Shown here: one piece after another, positions 51,845 through 60,750 of the stretch
How the letters are laid out: the number at the start of each line of letters is the position of its first letter
How positions within the stretch are numbered: position 1 is the stretch's first letter
DNA from: Halofilum ochraceum
GTDB taxonomy: Bacteria > Pseudomonadota > Gammaproteobacteria > XJ16 > Halofilaceae
Reading direction: 5' to 3'
Assembly: GCF_001614315.2 (NCBI RefSeq)
Contig: NZ_LVEG02000007.1
Span: forward strand, 1 to 64,000
DNA: 64,000 nucleotides
Notes under the pieces: model-generated
Seen by the model: only the letters and a program-made list of their open reading frames with translations
Databases searched by the model: none
Told to the model about the DNA's origin: nothing
Program-made: the position numbers and the translations under genes

Positions 51845-52491
51845 GTGGACGCAACGATATCCTGGGCAATATCCGTGCGCGGCTCGGGCGCGATGCGGAC
51901 AATCCGGCGCCAGTGGATGAACGCATTGCCACGCACGCGCCGGGACCCCTGCCGGCCCGCGGCGAGGGAACCGCCGAGGAACTGCGGGCGCGCTTCGTGG
52001 AAATGGCCCGCAAGGCCAGTGCCGACGTCGAGCAGCTGGGCGCGATCGAGGAACTGCCGGGACTCGTCGGCGGTATCTGCGGCGCGCATGGCTTTGATGC
52101 GGCCGCAGCGATCGCCCCCCATCCGTCGCTCGACGCGCTGAGCTGGGCGGACGCGGGTATCGCGATCGAAGCGCGCCGCGGCCAACCCGATGACCGGCTT
52201 TGTGTCAGCCATGCTGTCTGCGGCGTGGCCGAGACCGGTACTCTCGTGCTGGCTTCGGGGCCGCAGAGCCCGATCACGCTGAATTTTCTGCCGGATGTGC
52301 ATGTGGTCGCCATTCCGGCGGAGGCGATCGTCGGCACGTACGAGCATGCCTGGAGCCTGATGCGCGCGCGCGGTGCCATGCCGCGTGCCGTCAACTGGAT
52401 TACGGGTCCATCGCGTTCGGCCGATATCGAGCAGACTCTGCAGCTGGGCGCCCACGGACCGATCCGGCTCGTGATCGCGCTCTACGGGTGA
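51841..52491 (+). CDS. lutC: L-lactate utilization protein LutC
   Basis: A 216-residue LUD-domain protein, third subunit of LutABC. Signature: HAVCGVAETGTLVLASGP and ITGPSRSADIEQTLQLGAHG. It starts with a TTG at 51841 overlapping the lutB stop, which shows translational coupling; the N-terminus MSGRNDILGNIRARLG is the expected family opening. LutABC here would oxidise L-lactate to pyruvate beside the TRAP uptake system. Confidence 0.92.
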   Translation: MSGRNDILGNIRARLGRDADNPAPVDERIATHAPGPLPARGEGTAEELRARFVEMARKASADVEQLGAIEELPGLVGGICGAHGFDAAAAIAPHPSLDALSWADAGIAIEARRGQPDDRLCVSHAVCGVAETGTLVLASGPQSPITLNFLPDVHVVAIPAEAIVGTYEHAWSLMRARGAMPRAVNWITGPSRSADIEQTLQLGAHGPIRLVIALYG

Positions 52492-52499
52492 GTCCACCA

Positions 52500-52514
52500 G
52501 CCACCGGGGGTGGC
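52500..52514. terminator. Short hairpin between lutC and the convergent GGDEF/EAL gene
   Basis: Six-base arms GCCACC and GGTGGC surround GGG, nine bases after the lutC stop, in a 40-base gap between convergent genes. It is weak, with no T tract. Confidence 0.3.
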
Positions 52515-52531
52515 CAGTCGGTACCGGGGGC

Positions 52532-54934
52532 TCATGTCTCGATGCTCGGCCCCGCTGTCGTGCGCCCAAAGGCCGTATCGAAAGGCGCCGGTCGCCCCCA
52601 GTAGAAGCCCTGGAATCGTTCGCAGCCCCTCGCGCGCAGCAGCGTCAGCTGCTCCCCGGTCTCGACACCCTCCGCGACCACGCGCAGTCCGAGTCGGCCC
52701 GCCATGGCGATGATCCCTTCGACGATGGCGCCATCGGCGGGATCCACATCGAGATCGCGTATGAAACTGCGATCGATCTTGATGGTGTCCACCGGCAGGC
52801 GTTTGAGATACGTCAGCGAAGAATAGCCCGTACCGAAATCATCCACGGCAAAGGCGATGCCGCGGCGACGCAGCCGTTCCATTTTGTCGATCGTGGACGT
52901 CACGCGATCGATCAGCACACTCTCGGTGATCTCGAACACGATCCGGCGGCCGTCTATCCCGGTGTGATCCAGCGTCTCCTCGACGTGACGTGCAAAGCCC
53001 GGATGGTGAAATTCCTGGGCGCTGACGTTGATGGAGATCGGCAGACCCGCCGCTACGGGGCCGAATTCGTGCAGCCGCTGACAGACCTCGCCGAAAACCC
53101 AGCGCCCGATCGATATGATCAGGCCATCGTCTTCGGCCAGCGGTATGAATCGATCGGGCGGGATCAGGCCGCGTTCCGGATGTTGCCAGCGTAACAGTGC
53201 TTCCGCACCGAGTACCGTGCCGTCGGCCTGCACGACAGGCTGGTAATGCAGCAACAGTTGATCCCGCTCCAGCGCGAACCGCAGGTCATGCTCCAGGTTG
53301 GCCGTGTCGTGGCCCGCGGGGTCGTCCGCCACGTCGTAGAACCGGGCCTCTCCACGCAGTTCGCGCTTGACGCTGTACATCGCCGTGTCGGATTGGCGCA
53401 GCAGTTCTTCCGCCGGGGCGTTGTCCTGGGGGAAAAGCGTGATACCGAGGCTGGCTGTCAGCCGAACCGCGCCCTGCGGGGTTTCGAACGACTCCTGCAG
53501 GGCCGCCAGGATCTTGTCGCACACCGCCCGCGCGGCCTTGGCGGCGAGTTCCTCCGTGTCGGCGACCTCGCGCAGCAGGAGGATGAATTCGTCACCGCTG
53601 AGGCGGGCGACCGTGTCCTCGTCCCGCAGGCTGGCGACCAGGCGTTCGGCGACCCGGGACAGGACATGGTCACCGGCGGCATGACCGAGGCGGTCATTGA
53701 TGCGTTTGAAGTGATCGATATCGAGGAATACCAGCGCCCCGAAACGCCCGTGACGCCGTGCGGCGCGGAGTGCCTGTTCGAGACGGTCGGCCAGGAGTCG
53801 GCGGTTCGGCAGCCCGGTCAGGGCATCGTAGTAGGCCTCGCGGTGCAGCGCTTCTTCCGCCCGCTTGCGCTGGGTGAAATCCTCGATAATGCCCACGCCG
53901 CCCAGACTTGAGTCATCCGGCCCCCGGACCGCGTTGAAAAAGGCGCGCAATGGCGTGCCGTGGGCATCCGCGTCGGATCCCCAGGTGTCCTCGTAATATC
54001 CCCAGCCGGTGCGGAGCGATGCCCTTACCGCCGAGGCCATGCGGGCATCCCCGATATCGTCGAGCATGCTGGTCGCGACCATCTCCGGGCCGGTCCGGCC
54101 GAGGATTTCGGCCAGCGGCTCGTTGCAGTCGAGGACGATGCCGTTGGCGTCGTAGTGAACGATGCCCAGCGGACTCTGGTGGAACATCAGCCGATAGCGG
54201 GATTCGCTCTCATGGAGTGCCGCCTCGCTCAGGCTCTTTTCAATCCGCAGACGGATATTCTCCCGCAGCGTCCGGTAGAGATGGCGGTTGGCCATGACGA
54301 GGGTCAACAGCAACACCAGCAGCATCGCGAGAATGAGATGGGCATGGGTCGTCCCGGCCAATGCGAACTGGTAGGCGAGCGGCAGCAGCGCCGGGACAAT
54401 GAAGGCCACGCCCGTGACCGAGATCGATGAAATCACGGTGATCGCGCCGGCCGCCAGGCCGGCGAACATGATGGTCAGGATGGCCTGGTTGGTGAAATAC
54501 GCATCGGGGAACAACTGGAACGCGCCGATGCTCCAGGTGACGCCATAGACCAGCGCGGCGAACGCGGCCGCCGTGAGCCATTGGCGGTGCGGACCACCGC
54601 GGGTGGCGCGATGGTGGTAGATCACGATCGCGGCGGCCCAGAGGATCGAGACCATGAGCAGCAGTCCGAACCAGCCGAGCAGCCTTGCGTGATCGATCAC
54701 CGCCCATTGCGCTGCCACCAGTGCGACGCCGATGGCGCCGCCGAGGCCCACCAGGAGATAGGCCTGAGACCAGAACAACCGCGTCTGCTCGCTCTGAACC
54801 CGCGCCTCGAGTGAGTCCACCGCCTCGCTCGCGGACAGGCGCAGGTCGCGTTCAATATGCGAACTCAGGTCGTACACACGGCCCTCCGGACGGGTGAGCG
54901 TCTGTCTCTCGATCAGCACGGGACGGCGGATCAT
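52532..54934 (-). CDS. PAS-GGDEF-EAL c-di-GMP signalling protein
   Basis: An 800-residue membrane sensor. Six or so spans occupy about residues 60-215, followed by a PAS domain (about 245-365), GGDEF (about 370-530) and EAL (about 545-790). The GGDEF signature reads SGDEF, and an intact inhibitory-site RxxD (RDED) lies five residues upstream. The EAL site is complete: EALLRW, SINVSAQEF, FEITES, DDFGTGYSSL, IKIDRSF, AEGVET. It can therefore degrade c-di-GMP, while cyclase activity is less certain. It is convergent with lutC and divergent from the cyclic-nucleotide-binding gene. Confidence 0.92.
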   Translation of the reverse strand: MIRRPVLIERQTLTRPEGRVYDLSSHIERDLRLSASEAVDSLEARVQSEQTRLFWSQAYLLVGLGGAIGVALVAAQWAVIDHARLLGWFGLLLMVSILWAAAIVIYHHRATRGGPHRQWLTAAAFAALVYGVTWSIGAFQLFPDAYFTNQAILTIMFAGLAAGAITVISSISVTGVAFIVPALLPLAYQFALAGTTHAHLILAMLLVLLLTLVMANRHLYRTLRENIRLRIEKSLSEAALHESESRYRLMFHQSPLGIVHYDANGIVLDCNEPLAEILGRTGPEMVATSMLDDIGDARMASAVRASLRTGWGYYEDTWGSDADAHGTPLRAFFNAVRGPDDSSLGGVGIIEDFTQRKRAEEALHREAYYDALTGLPNRRLLADRLEQALRAARRHGRFGALVFLDIDHFKRINDRLGHAAGDHVLSRVAERLVASLRDEDTVARLSGDEFILLLREVADTEELAAKAARAVCDKILAALQESFETPQGAVRLTASLGITLFPQDNAPAEELLRQSDTAMYSVKRELRGEARFYDVADDPAGHDTANLEHDLRFALERDQLLLHYQPVVQADGTVLGAEALLRWQHPERGLIPPDRFIPLAEDDGLIISIGRWVFGEVCQRLHEFGPVAAGLPISINVSAQEFHHPGFARHVEETLDHTGIDGRRIVFEITESVLIDRVTSTIDKMERLRRRGIAFAVDDFGTGYSSLTYLKRLPVDTIKIDRSFIRDLDVDPADGAIVEGIIAMAGRLGLRVVAEGVETGEQLTLLRARGCERFQGFYWGRPAPFDTAFGRTTAGPSIET

Positions 54935-54979
54935 GCCGGCAGTCGATGCGCATGCCGGCAGGGTTCAGCCGCTTCATGT

Positions 54980-54989
54980 TGACATGTCA
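54980..54989. promoter_or_regulatory. Palindrome in a divergent promoter region
   Basis: TGACATGTCA is a perfect ten-base palindrome and its left part forms a TTGACA hexamer (54979-54984) on the plus strand. It lies 46 bases upstream of the GGDEF/EAL start and 146 before the cyclic-nucleotide-binding gene. It could be an operator or a -35 element; no matching -10 is evident. Confidence 0.3.
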
Positions 54990-55134
54990 TGGGTTCGGAT
55001 GGGTAGGAAACGCCTCAGTCGCGGGTTTCGGTCGGTCCGGGATCGACTATGCTCGGAGGGACATCGTGACGAATGCCCCGCAGGACTTCGAAGGGCACTC
55101 GGTCCCGGAATCGAACAACTGAATGGAGCAGGGG

Positions 55135-55608
55135 ATGAACGACGAGTCGCTGGTCAACTCGCTGATGCAGTATCAATTCTTTGCGGGTCTTGCATCAGAG
55201 ACCGTGGAATTTCTCGCGGCGAATGCCACGGTCACGAACCTGGAAAAGGAGGCGATCCTGTTCGAGCACGGGCAGACGGCCGATAGGTTTTACCTGATCC
55301 GCGCCGGCCGGATCACGGTCGGGGTGCCCGCGATCGAAGGACCCTCCCTGGAGGTGCAGGCGCTGGGTGCTGGCGAAGTCCTCGGGTGGTCATGGCTGAT
55401 TCCACCGTACCGATGGAATTTCCGGGGGCGGGTCATCGAAGTCACCGAGGTGGTCGAATTCGACGGGAAGCCGATCCTCGAGCGCTGCGAGCGCGATCCC
55501 GCTTTTGGTTACCCGCTGATGAAGCGCTTCGCCGCACTGATGTCGGAACGCCTGGAGGCCGCCCGCCGCAGGATGATGGACGAGTGGAATCCCGCGGGGT
55601 TCGCCTGA
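55135..55608 (+). CDS. Cyclic nucleotide-binding domain protein
   Basis: A 157-residue single-domain protein with the Crp-like cyclic nucleotide-binding fold: FFAGLASETVEFLAANA, then EAILFEHGQTADRFYLIRAG, then LGAGEVLGWSWLIPPYRW. There is no helix-turn-helix after it, so it is not a DNA-binding regulator by itself. The phosphate-binding cassette residues are not canonical (GWSWL rather than GE-x-A). The ATG at 55135 is preferred to the one at 55123 because GGAGCAGGGG lies before it. It may act with the neighbouring c-di-GMP enzyme or bind another ligand. Confidence 0.83.
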   Translation: MNDESLVNSLMQYQFFAGLASETVEFLAANATVTNLEKEAILFEHGQTADRFYLIRAGRITVGVPAIEGPSLEVQALGAGEVLGWSWLIPPYRWNFRGRVIEVTEVVEFDGKPILERCERDPAFGYPLMKRFAALMSERLEAARRRMMDEWNPAGFA

Positions 55609-55612
55609 GCCT

Positions 55613-55724
55613 GGCGGCAGGCGGCAGGCGGCAGGCGGCAGGCGGCAGGCGGCAGGGCCAAGGGCCGAGGGCCGAGGGCGAAGGGCCAAGGGCCAAGGGC
55701 CAAGGGCCAAGGGCCAAGGGCCAA
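55613..55724. repeat. Two adjoining heptamer tandem arrays
   Basis: Six exact copies of GGCGGCA (55613-55654) are followed directly by ten copies of a GGGCCAA-type heptamer (55655-55724), three of which vary (GGGCCGA twice, GGGCGAA once). They start five bases after the stop codon of the cyclic-nucleotide-binding gene and fill most of the 143-base gap before the convergent htpX end. Simple 7-bp arrays are prone to slippage. Confidence 0.9.
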
Positions 55725-55751
55725 GGGCGTCCGGTCGGTTCGGTCGTTCCG

Positions 55752-56648
55752 TTAACCGTTTCGGTCTGCCGCCTTGAGTGCGGCGATCCGTTCCTCGATC
55801 GGCGGATGGGACATGAACAGGCGCTTGAGGCCCTGGCCGACGCCTCCACTGATCCCGAACGCTTCCACCTCGTCCGGCAATGTCGACGCGACACGGTTCT
55901 GGCCCAGGCGCTGGAGTGCGGCGATCATGTTGCGCCTGGAGGAGAGTTCCGCGCCGCCACGGTCGGCCCCGTACTCGCGCCAGCGCGAGAACGCCATCAC
56001 GATGATCGAAGCGAGGACGCCCAGCACGACCTGGGCCAGCAGGGTCGCGATCCAGAAACCGGGTCCGTGGCCGCTCTCGTTGCGCAACAGGACGCGGTCG
56101 ATGAAGTGGCCCACCAGGTGCGAGAGGAAGACGACGAAGGTATTGACCACGCCCTGGATGAGCGTGAGCGTCACCATGTCCCCATTCGCCACGTGGGTCA
56201 CCTCATGACCCAGAACGGCTTCCGCTTCGTCGCGGGTCATGCCCCTGAGCAGGCCGGAACTGACGGCCACCAGGGCGGCATTGCGGCGCGCCCCCGTCGC
56301 GAAGGCATTGATTTCGGGGGCGTCGTAGATCGCCACTTCCGGCATGCCGATCCCGGCCGCCCGGGCCTGGCGCTGGACGGTATCCAGCAGCCAGCGCTCC
56401 GCCTCGTTGCGGGGCGTATCGATGACGCGGCAGCCGGCCATCCGCTTCGCCATGGTCTTCGACAGCGCCAGCGAGATCAGCGATCCGCCGAAACCGATGA
56501 CCACCGCGAGGATCAAAAGGGCACCGAAATCGATGCCGATCTGTTGCTCGTCGAGGATGCCGCTGAAGCCGAGAAGCCCGAGGACGACGCTCAGCACCAG
56601 TACGATGGCGATGTTGGTGGCGACGAACAGCAGTACGCGTTTACCCAT
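55752..56648 (-). CDS. htpX: HtpX membrane zinc metalloprotease
   Basis: A 298-residue inner-membrane protease that degrades misfolded membrane proteins. Two N-terminal spans (about 4-27 and 38-62) precede the catalytic zinc motif HEVTH (148-152), two further hydrophobic segments and the third ligand region [13 protein letters not shown]. The ATG at 56648 ([10 protein letters not shown]) fits the family and has GGGAG upstream. Length matches E. coli HtpX. Expression is usually stress-induced; no heat-shock promoter can be identified here. Confidence 0.95.
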   Translation of the reverse strand: MGKRVLLFVATNIAIVLVLSVVLGLLGFSGILDEQQIGIDFGALLILAVVIGFGGSLISLALSKTMAKRMAGCRVIDTPRNEAERWLLDTVQRQARAAGIGMPEVAIYDAPEINAFATGARRNAALVAVSSGLLRGMTRDEAEAVLGHEVTHVANGDMVTLTLIQGVVNTFVVFLSHLVGHFIDRVLLRNESGHGPGFWIATLLAQVVLGVLASIIVMAFSRWREYGADRGGAELSSRRNMIAALQRLGQNRVASTLPDEVEAFGISGGVGQGLKRLFMSHPPIEERIAALKAADRNG

Positions 56649-56797
56649 TCTCCCGAGCTCCTGACCGTGATGGAAAATCAATGGGGATGGCGGTTACCGT
56701 TTCAAGTTCTTCGGCGATCGCGACCGGACCGTTTCTTTTGGGCCGTGATCATCCGCCGGGTCTGTACCGCCGAGACGCCGCCAGCGGGATCGACGCA

Positions 56798-57313
56798 GTG
56801 ACCGAGTATTTCGAAACCTTCGATGAGGAAGGCCGTCCGGCGGGGCGAGTGGCGCGGCCGCGGGTCCATCGGTACGGCCTTTGGCATCGGGCGGTCCACG
56901 TCTGGCTGTTCCGTTCCGACGGACGCGTCTACGTGCAGCGCCGAGCCCCCGACAAGGACGTTTCACCCGACTGTCTTGACGTGAGTGTAGGCGAGCATCT
57001 GCAGCCCGGTGAGGATTTCCGGGACGCGGCCTATCGCGGTCTTGCGGAAGAGCTTGGTGTGGTCGGAATCACGCCGGTTGCGCTCGGCGGGGAACGCAGG
57101 GTTACTCAGCATCGCCCCGGACTCGACATCCATGATCGGGAGATTCAGCAGGCGTTCCATGTCCGCTACGACGGGGAAGTGGCCCCCGAGCCGACCGAGA
57201 TCGCGACCCTGGAACTGTGGACGATGGAGCGTCTCCGGGCGGCGGTGGCGCGGTCACCGGAGGCGTTCACGCCCGGTCTGCGCGCCGATCTGGCCGATCT
57301 CGATCTGCCCTGA
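56798..57313 (+). CDS. NUDIX hydrolase
   Basis: A 171-residue NUDIX protein beginning with the common VTEYFETFDEEGRPAGRV strand. The Nudix box is GEHLQPGEDFRDAAYRGLAE followed by ELG; the E of the REUxEE core is present but the Arg-Glu is Arg-Gly, so metal binding may be modified. Some relatives are annotated as isopentenyl-diphosphate isomerase-like YfcD proteins. I use the GTG at 56798, which gives the family N-terminus; an ATG at 56681 would add 39 unrelated residues. Substrate unknown. Confidence 0.85.
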   Translation: MTEYFETFDEEGRPAGRVARPRVHRYGLWHRAVHVWLFRSDGRVYVQRRAPDKDVSPDCLDVSVGEHLQPGEDFRDAAYRGLAEELGVVGITPVALGGERRVTQHRPGLDIHDREIQQAFHVRYDGEVAPEPTEIATLELWTMERLRAAVARSPEAFTPGLRADLADLDLP

Positions 57314-57322
57314 TGCGAACGC

Positions 57323-57763
57323 TCACAGGTGGAGATCGTAGAAATAGTATGCTTCATCGCGCACCCACCCCTCGTCCTCGTACAGGGCCTGGGCACTGAC
57401 GTTGTCGATGCCCGTGGACAGCGTCAGCAGGGATGCGCCGCTGCGAACCCCGAGCGCACGCGCTTCGCGCAGCAGCATGCGAGCGACACCGCGGCGACGG
57501 AATGCCGGGGCCACGTAGAGATCGTGCAGGATCCAGGAGCGTGCGAGCGCGATCGAGTCGAGCGTCGGGAACAGCTGCGCGAATCCGGCGATGCCGTCGT
57601 CCGCGACCGCGCAGATCAGATGGGCGTCACCGTTTTCGAGGCGATTTTCCAGAAACCGCCGGGCGGCGGCCGGGTCGGACGGCTGTTCGTAGAACTGGCG
57701 ATAGGCGTCGAACAGTTCGGTGACGGTATCGAGGTGTTCCAGGGTTACTTCTTCGATGCGCAC
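57323..57763 (-). CDS. GNAT family N-acetyltransferase
   Basis: A 146-residue acetyltransferase. The acetyl-CoA pyrophosphate-binding motif A is FRRRGVARMLLREARALG, preceded by HDLYVAPA, and the C-terminal NVSAQALYEDEGWVRDEAYY completes the GNAT fold. The GTG at 57763 has GGGGAG six bases upstream and is preferred to an ATG at 57832. It is convergent with the NUDIX gene, nine bases apart. Substrate unknown. Confidence 0.88.
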   Translation of the reverse strand: MRIEEVTLEHLDTVTELFDAYRQFYEQPSDPAAARRFLENRLENGDAHLICAVADDGIAGFAQLFPTLDSIALARSWILHDLYVAPAFRRRGVARMLLREARALGVRSGASLLTLSTGIDNVSAQALYEDEGWVRDEAYYFYDLHL

Positions 57764-57949
57764 GGCGGACTCCCCGTTTGGACGTTGCGGTGGTCCCGTT
57801 TCCGGAGCGCGTGTCCACCGGCTGCGGGTCATGCGGGACAGGGACGAAAATCTGATTCGTGAATCAGATCATGCCAGAATCGGGGTCGCCTGGCGCGGCC
57901 CGTATGGTGGCCGGCGCCTCCATCCGCGGGTCAGCAAGGGGAGATCGCC

Positions 57950-59293
57950 GTGCCGCTGTACCACCCGTCCATCTACGACACCACGGTCTCGGCCCCCAGC
58001 TACTGGGAGGAAACGGCAGGCTCGTTGCGCGGGGAGTGGCCGGCACTCGAGGGTGATCAAGGCTGCGATGTCGCGATTATCGGTGGCGGATTCACCGGCC
58101 TGTCGGCCGCCCTGCATCTCGCTCGCGATCACGGCATCGATGCCCGCGTGCTGGAAGCCGGACCCATCGCCTGGGGGGCGTCGGGGCGCAACGGCGGCTT
58201 CTGTCTGATCGGTGCGACGAAGCTCTCCATCACCGCGATGGTGCGCCAATACGGTCTGGAAGAGACGCAGCGTTTCTATGCGGCGCAGCAGGAAGGCGTG
58301 GATCTGGTATGGGACCTTTGCGAGCGCGAAGGGATCGAATGTGATCGCTGCGGTGACGGCACGTTCGCGGTGGCGCATACCCCGCGCCGGTTCGACGAAC
58401 TGCGTGCGGAAGGGGATGACCTGACACGCATCTTCGGCATTCCGACGCGGCTCTACTCGCGTGAAGCGTTCCGTGAAATCGGCCATGGCGGCACCGAGCA
58501 ATACGGTGCCCTGCATATTGGCAAGGGATTCGCGCTGCACCCGCTCAAACTGGCGCTCGGTATCGCGGCCGCCGCGGCGCGTCGAGGCGCCACGCTTCAC
58601 GGCAATAGCGGCGTACGGGAGTGGACGCGCGAAGGGGCGACCCATGTCCTGCACACCTCCGGTGGGCGGCTCCGCGCGCGACGGGTGATCGTGGCGACCA
58701 ACGGCTACTGGCGCGACGGTCTGCATGGGTCGTTCGACGGACGGGCGCTGCCAGCCCTCTCGAACATCATCGTAACGCGGCCGCTTATTGAGGAAGAACT
58801 GGCGCGAGAGTCGTACCGGACCGCGACCCCCATCCACAACACCCGCACGCTGCTGTTCTACTATCGCCTGCTGCCGGATCGCCGGATCCTGTTCGGGGCG
58901 CGTGGTGACACGACGGGGCGCCCGGCCGACGGCGAGCGCATGCGCGCCTGGATGACCCGGCGCCTCGGCGAGGTGTTCCCGGGCTGGTGCGATGTCCCGA
59001 TCACGCATTTCTGGCGCGGACTGGTCTGCGTGACGCGCCGTCTCGCGCCGTCGATCGGACGTCTGGATGACGACCCGAGCGTCTGGTACGGCTTCGGCTA
59101 TCACGCGAACGGCGTCAATACGGCGCCCTGGACAGGCATGCGGCTGGCACGCGCGGTCGCCGGCGAGGTCGAAGCGACGGAGGTCGCCCCGGCTGTCATG
59201 CGCGGGCTTCCGGCGCGCTTCCCGTTGCCGGCCCTGCGCCTGTGGGCCCTGCGCGGTGCTTATCTGTACTATCGCTTTCAGGATCGTCGTTAG
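57950..59293 (+). CDS. FAD-dependent amine/amino acid oxidase (PuuB-like, DAO family)
   Basis: A 447-residue flavoprotein of the DAO family. The FAD-binding motif is GGGFTG (45-50) in VAIIGGGFTGLSAALHLA, with SGRNGGF near residue 80, as in gamma-glutamylputrescine oxidases. The C-terminus has YGFGYHANGVNTAPWTGM. The start is GTG at 57950 behind GGGGAG. The role is probably oxidation of a polyamine or amino acid derivative. It shares a four-base stop overlap with the convergent MFS gene. Confidence 0.88.
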   Translation: MPLYHPSIYDTTVSAPSYWEETAGSLRGEWPALEGDQGCDVAIIGGGFTGLSAALHLARDHGIDARVLEAGPIAWGASGRNGGFCLIGATKLSITAMVRQYGLEETQRFYAAQQEGVDLVWDLCEREGIECDRCGDGTFAVAHTPRRFDELRAEGDDLTRIFGIPTRLYSREAFREIGHGGTEQYGALHIGKGFALHPLKLALGIAAAAARRGATLHGNSGVREWTREGATHVLHTSGGRLRARRVIVATNGYWRDGLHGSFDGRALPALSNIIVTRPLIEEELARESYRTATPIHNTRTLLFYYRLLPDRRILFGARGDTTGRPADGERMRAWMTRRLGEVFPGWCDVPITHFWRGLVCVTRRLAPSIGRLDDDPSVWYGFGYHANGVNTAPWTGMRLARAVAGEVEATEVAPAVMRGLPARFPLPALRLWALRGAYLYYRFQDRR

Positions 59294-60480
59294 CCGCGGT
59301 GTTCGGGCATCGAGGTCGTGCGTTTTCGTTCGCGGACGGCCAGGGCGGCGATCGCGATCGCGATGGCGCCGAAGGTCACTACGAATACGAGCGGGAACCC
59401 AACCGGCCCGAAGGCCGACATGGCGCCACCCACCACCGAGGATCCGGCGATGCCGCCCACGCCCCACATGGCCGCGAAGGCCGCATTACCGGTGACCAGC
59501 GTCATGCCGGCGAACGATTCGCCGAGGCGGACCAGCGCGAGCATGTAGATCGCGTAGTAGACACCGCCCCAGAGGAACACGGCGAACGCGAACAGCCACG
59601 GGGTGGTCACCGTGAAGGGCATTGCCGCGGCGCTCAACGCGGCGGCCGCCGAGCAGGCGATCATGACCATGGTCCGCGGTACGCGATCCGCGACCCACCC
59701 GATCGGGTACTGCAGGCTGACGCTGCCGGCGATCATCACGATCAACAGGATCGTTCCTGTTTGCTCCCCGTAGCCATGCGCGAGCGCGTAGATCGGCAGG
59801 AACGACATGGCGCCTTCATCGGCGAGCGCGACGGCCGCGGTCAGCACCAGTAGCAGCGGCGCCATGCGCAGGAATGCGAGTACCGGCACGGTGCGCTCGC
59901 CGGCGGGCAGCGTCGGCAGCGATCCGCGTACCGCCAGCAGCGGCAGCAGGGCCAACAACGGCAGCGCGGCGCCGATCAGGAACGGCGCCCAGCCGCGGCT
60001 GCCCACGATCGCAAGCAGGGCGGGGCCGAGCGCGAAACCGGCGGAAAGGACGGCGGAATAGAATCCGATAATGCGCCCGCGGTGGTTGTCGCTCGCGATC
60101 TGGTTGATCCAGCTCTCGTTGACGACAAGGATGCAGCCGAGCGCGATCCCCGTCAGCAAGCGCAGCGGCATCCACAGCCAGGCGTCCTGCGTTGCGCCGA
60201 TCGCGAGCAGGCAGGCGGCCGACGTGATGAGACTGGCCACGGTCAGATCGCGGCCGCCGAAACGGCGCATCAAGCGGGGCGCCAGCGGGGCCGATACGAT
60301 CATACCGACGGGCATCGTGGCGGCGTTGATGCCGATCAGCCACTCGGGCACGTCCATACGGTTCAGGATCAGCGCCAGCAGGGGATAGGTGAGCCCCTGC
60401 ATGATCGTGAACACGGTCGCGCAGGCCGTGATGGCGAAGGCGAGGCGCCAGATGTGTCGGGGGTTTCCGCGAGAGGTCAT
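59290..60480 (-). CDS. MFS transporter (YcaD-like)
   Basis: A 396-residue major facilitator with twelve predicted spans. Motifs: RMDVPEWLIGINAATMPVGM, RLLTGIALGCILVVNESWIN and GWVADRVPRT. It is distantly related to the MFS at 28982-30328 and shares the same ESW(I/L)N motif. The ATG at 60480 is the start used; no strong ribosome-binding site is seen. It ends within the last codon of the convergent PuuB-like gene. Substrate unknown, possibly an efflux role. Confidence 0.87.
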   Translation of the reverse strand: MTSRGNPRHIWRLAFAITACATVFTIMQGLTYPLLALILNRMDVPEWLIGINAATMPVGMIVSAPLAPRLMRRFGGRDLTVASLITSAACLLAIGATQDAWLWMPLRLLTGIALGCILVVNESWINQIASDNHRGRIIGFYSAVLSAGFALGPALLAIVGSRGWAPFLIGAALPLLALLPLLAVRGSLPTLPAGERTVPVLAFLRMAPLLLVLTAAVALADEGAMSFLPIYALAHGYGEQTGTILLIVMIAGSVSLQYPIGWVADRVPRTMVMIACSAAAALSAAAMPFTVTTPWLFAFAVFLWGGVYYAIYMLALVRLGESFAGMTLVTGNAAFAAMWGVGGIAGSSVVGGAMSAFGPVGFPLVFVVTFGAIAIAIAALAVRERKRTTSMPEHRG

Positions 60481-60750
60481 TTCAACGCCGGGCGTGTTAC
60501 GGGAACGGCGTGATCGTACACGCGCGTCCGTTCGGATGCCTCTGGTGCGGGGGGAGGTATCGTGATGGTGCAGCCAAAGCACCCATGGGTTCGCGAGGCC
60601 GTCGATAGGCCGGTTTCATCGCCCGGAGTGGTGCCAAATCTGCGGTTCAGCCGGGTATTGAAACGTAATCAGGGTCATACCCTGTAAAATCCGGTAAGAA
60701 CTCAATCCAGCCGGATCGTCCAGCCGGCCGGCGCCAGGGGAGTCCGCCGA

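Noticed and set aside
55613-55724. CRISPR-like array
   Set aside because: The units are 7 bp without spacers; these are simple tandem repeats, and no cas gene is present.
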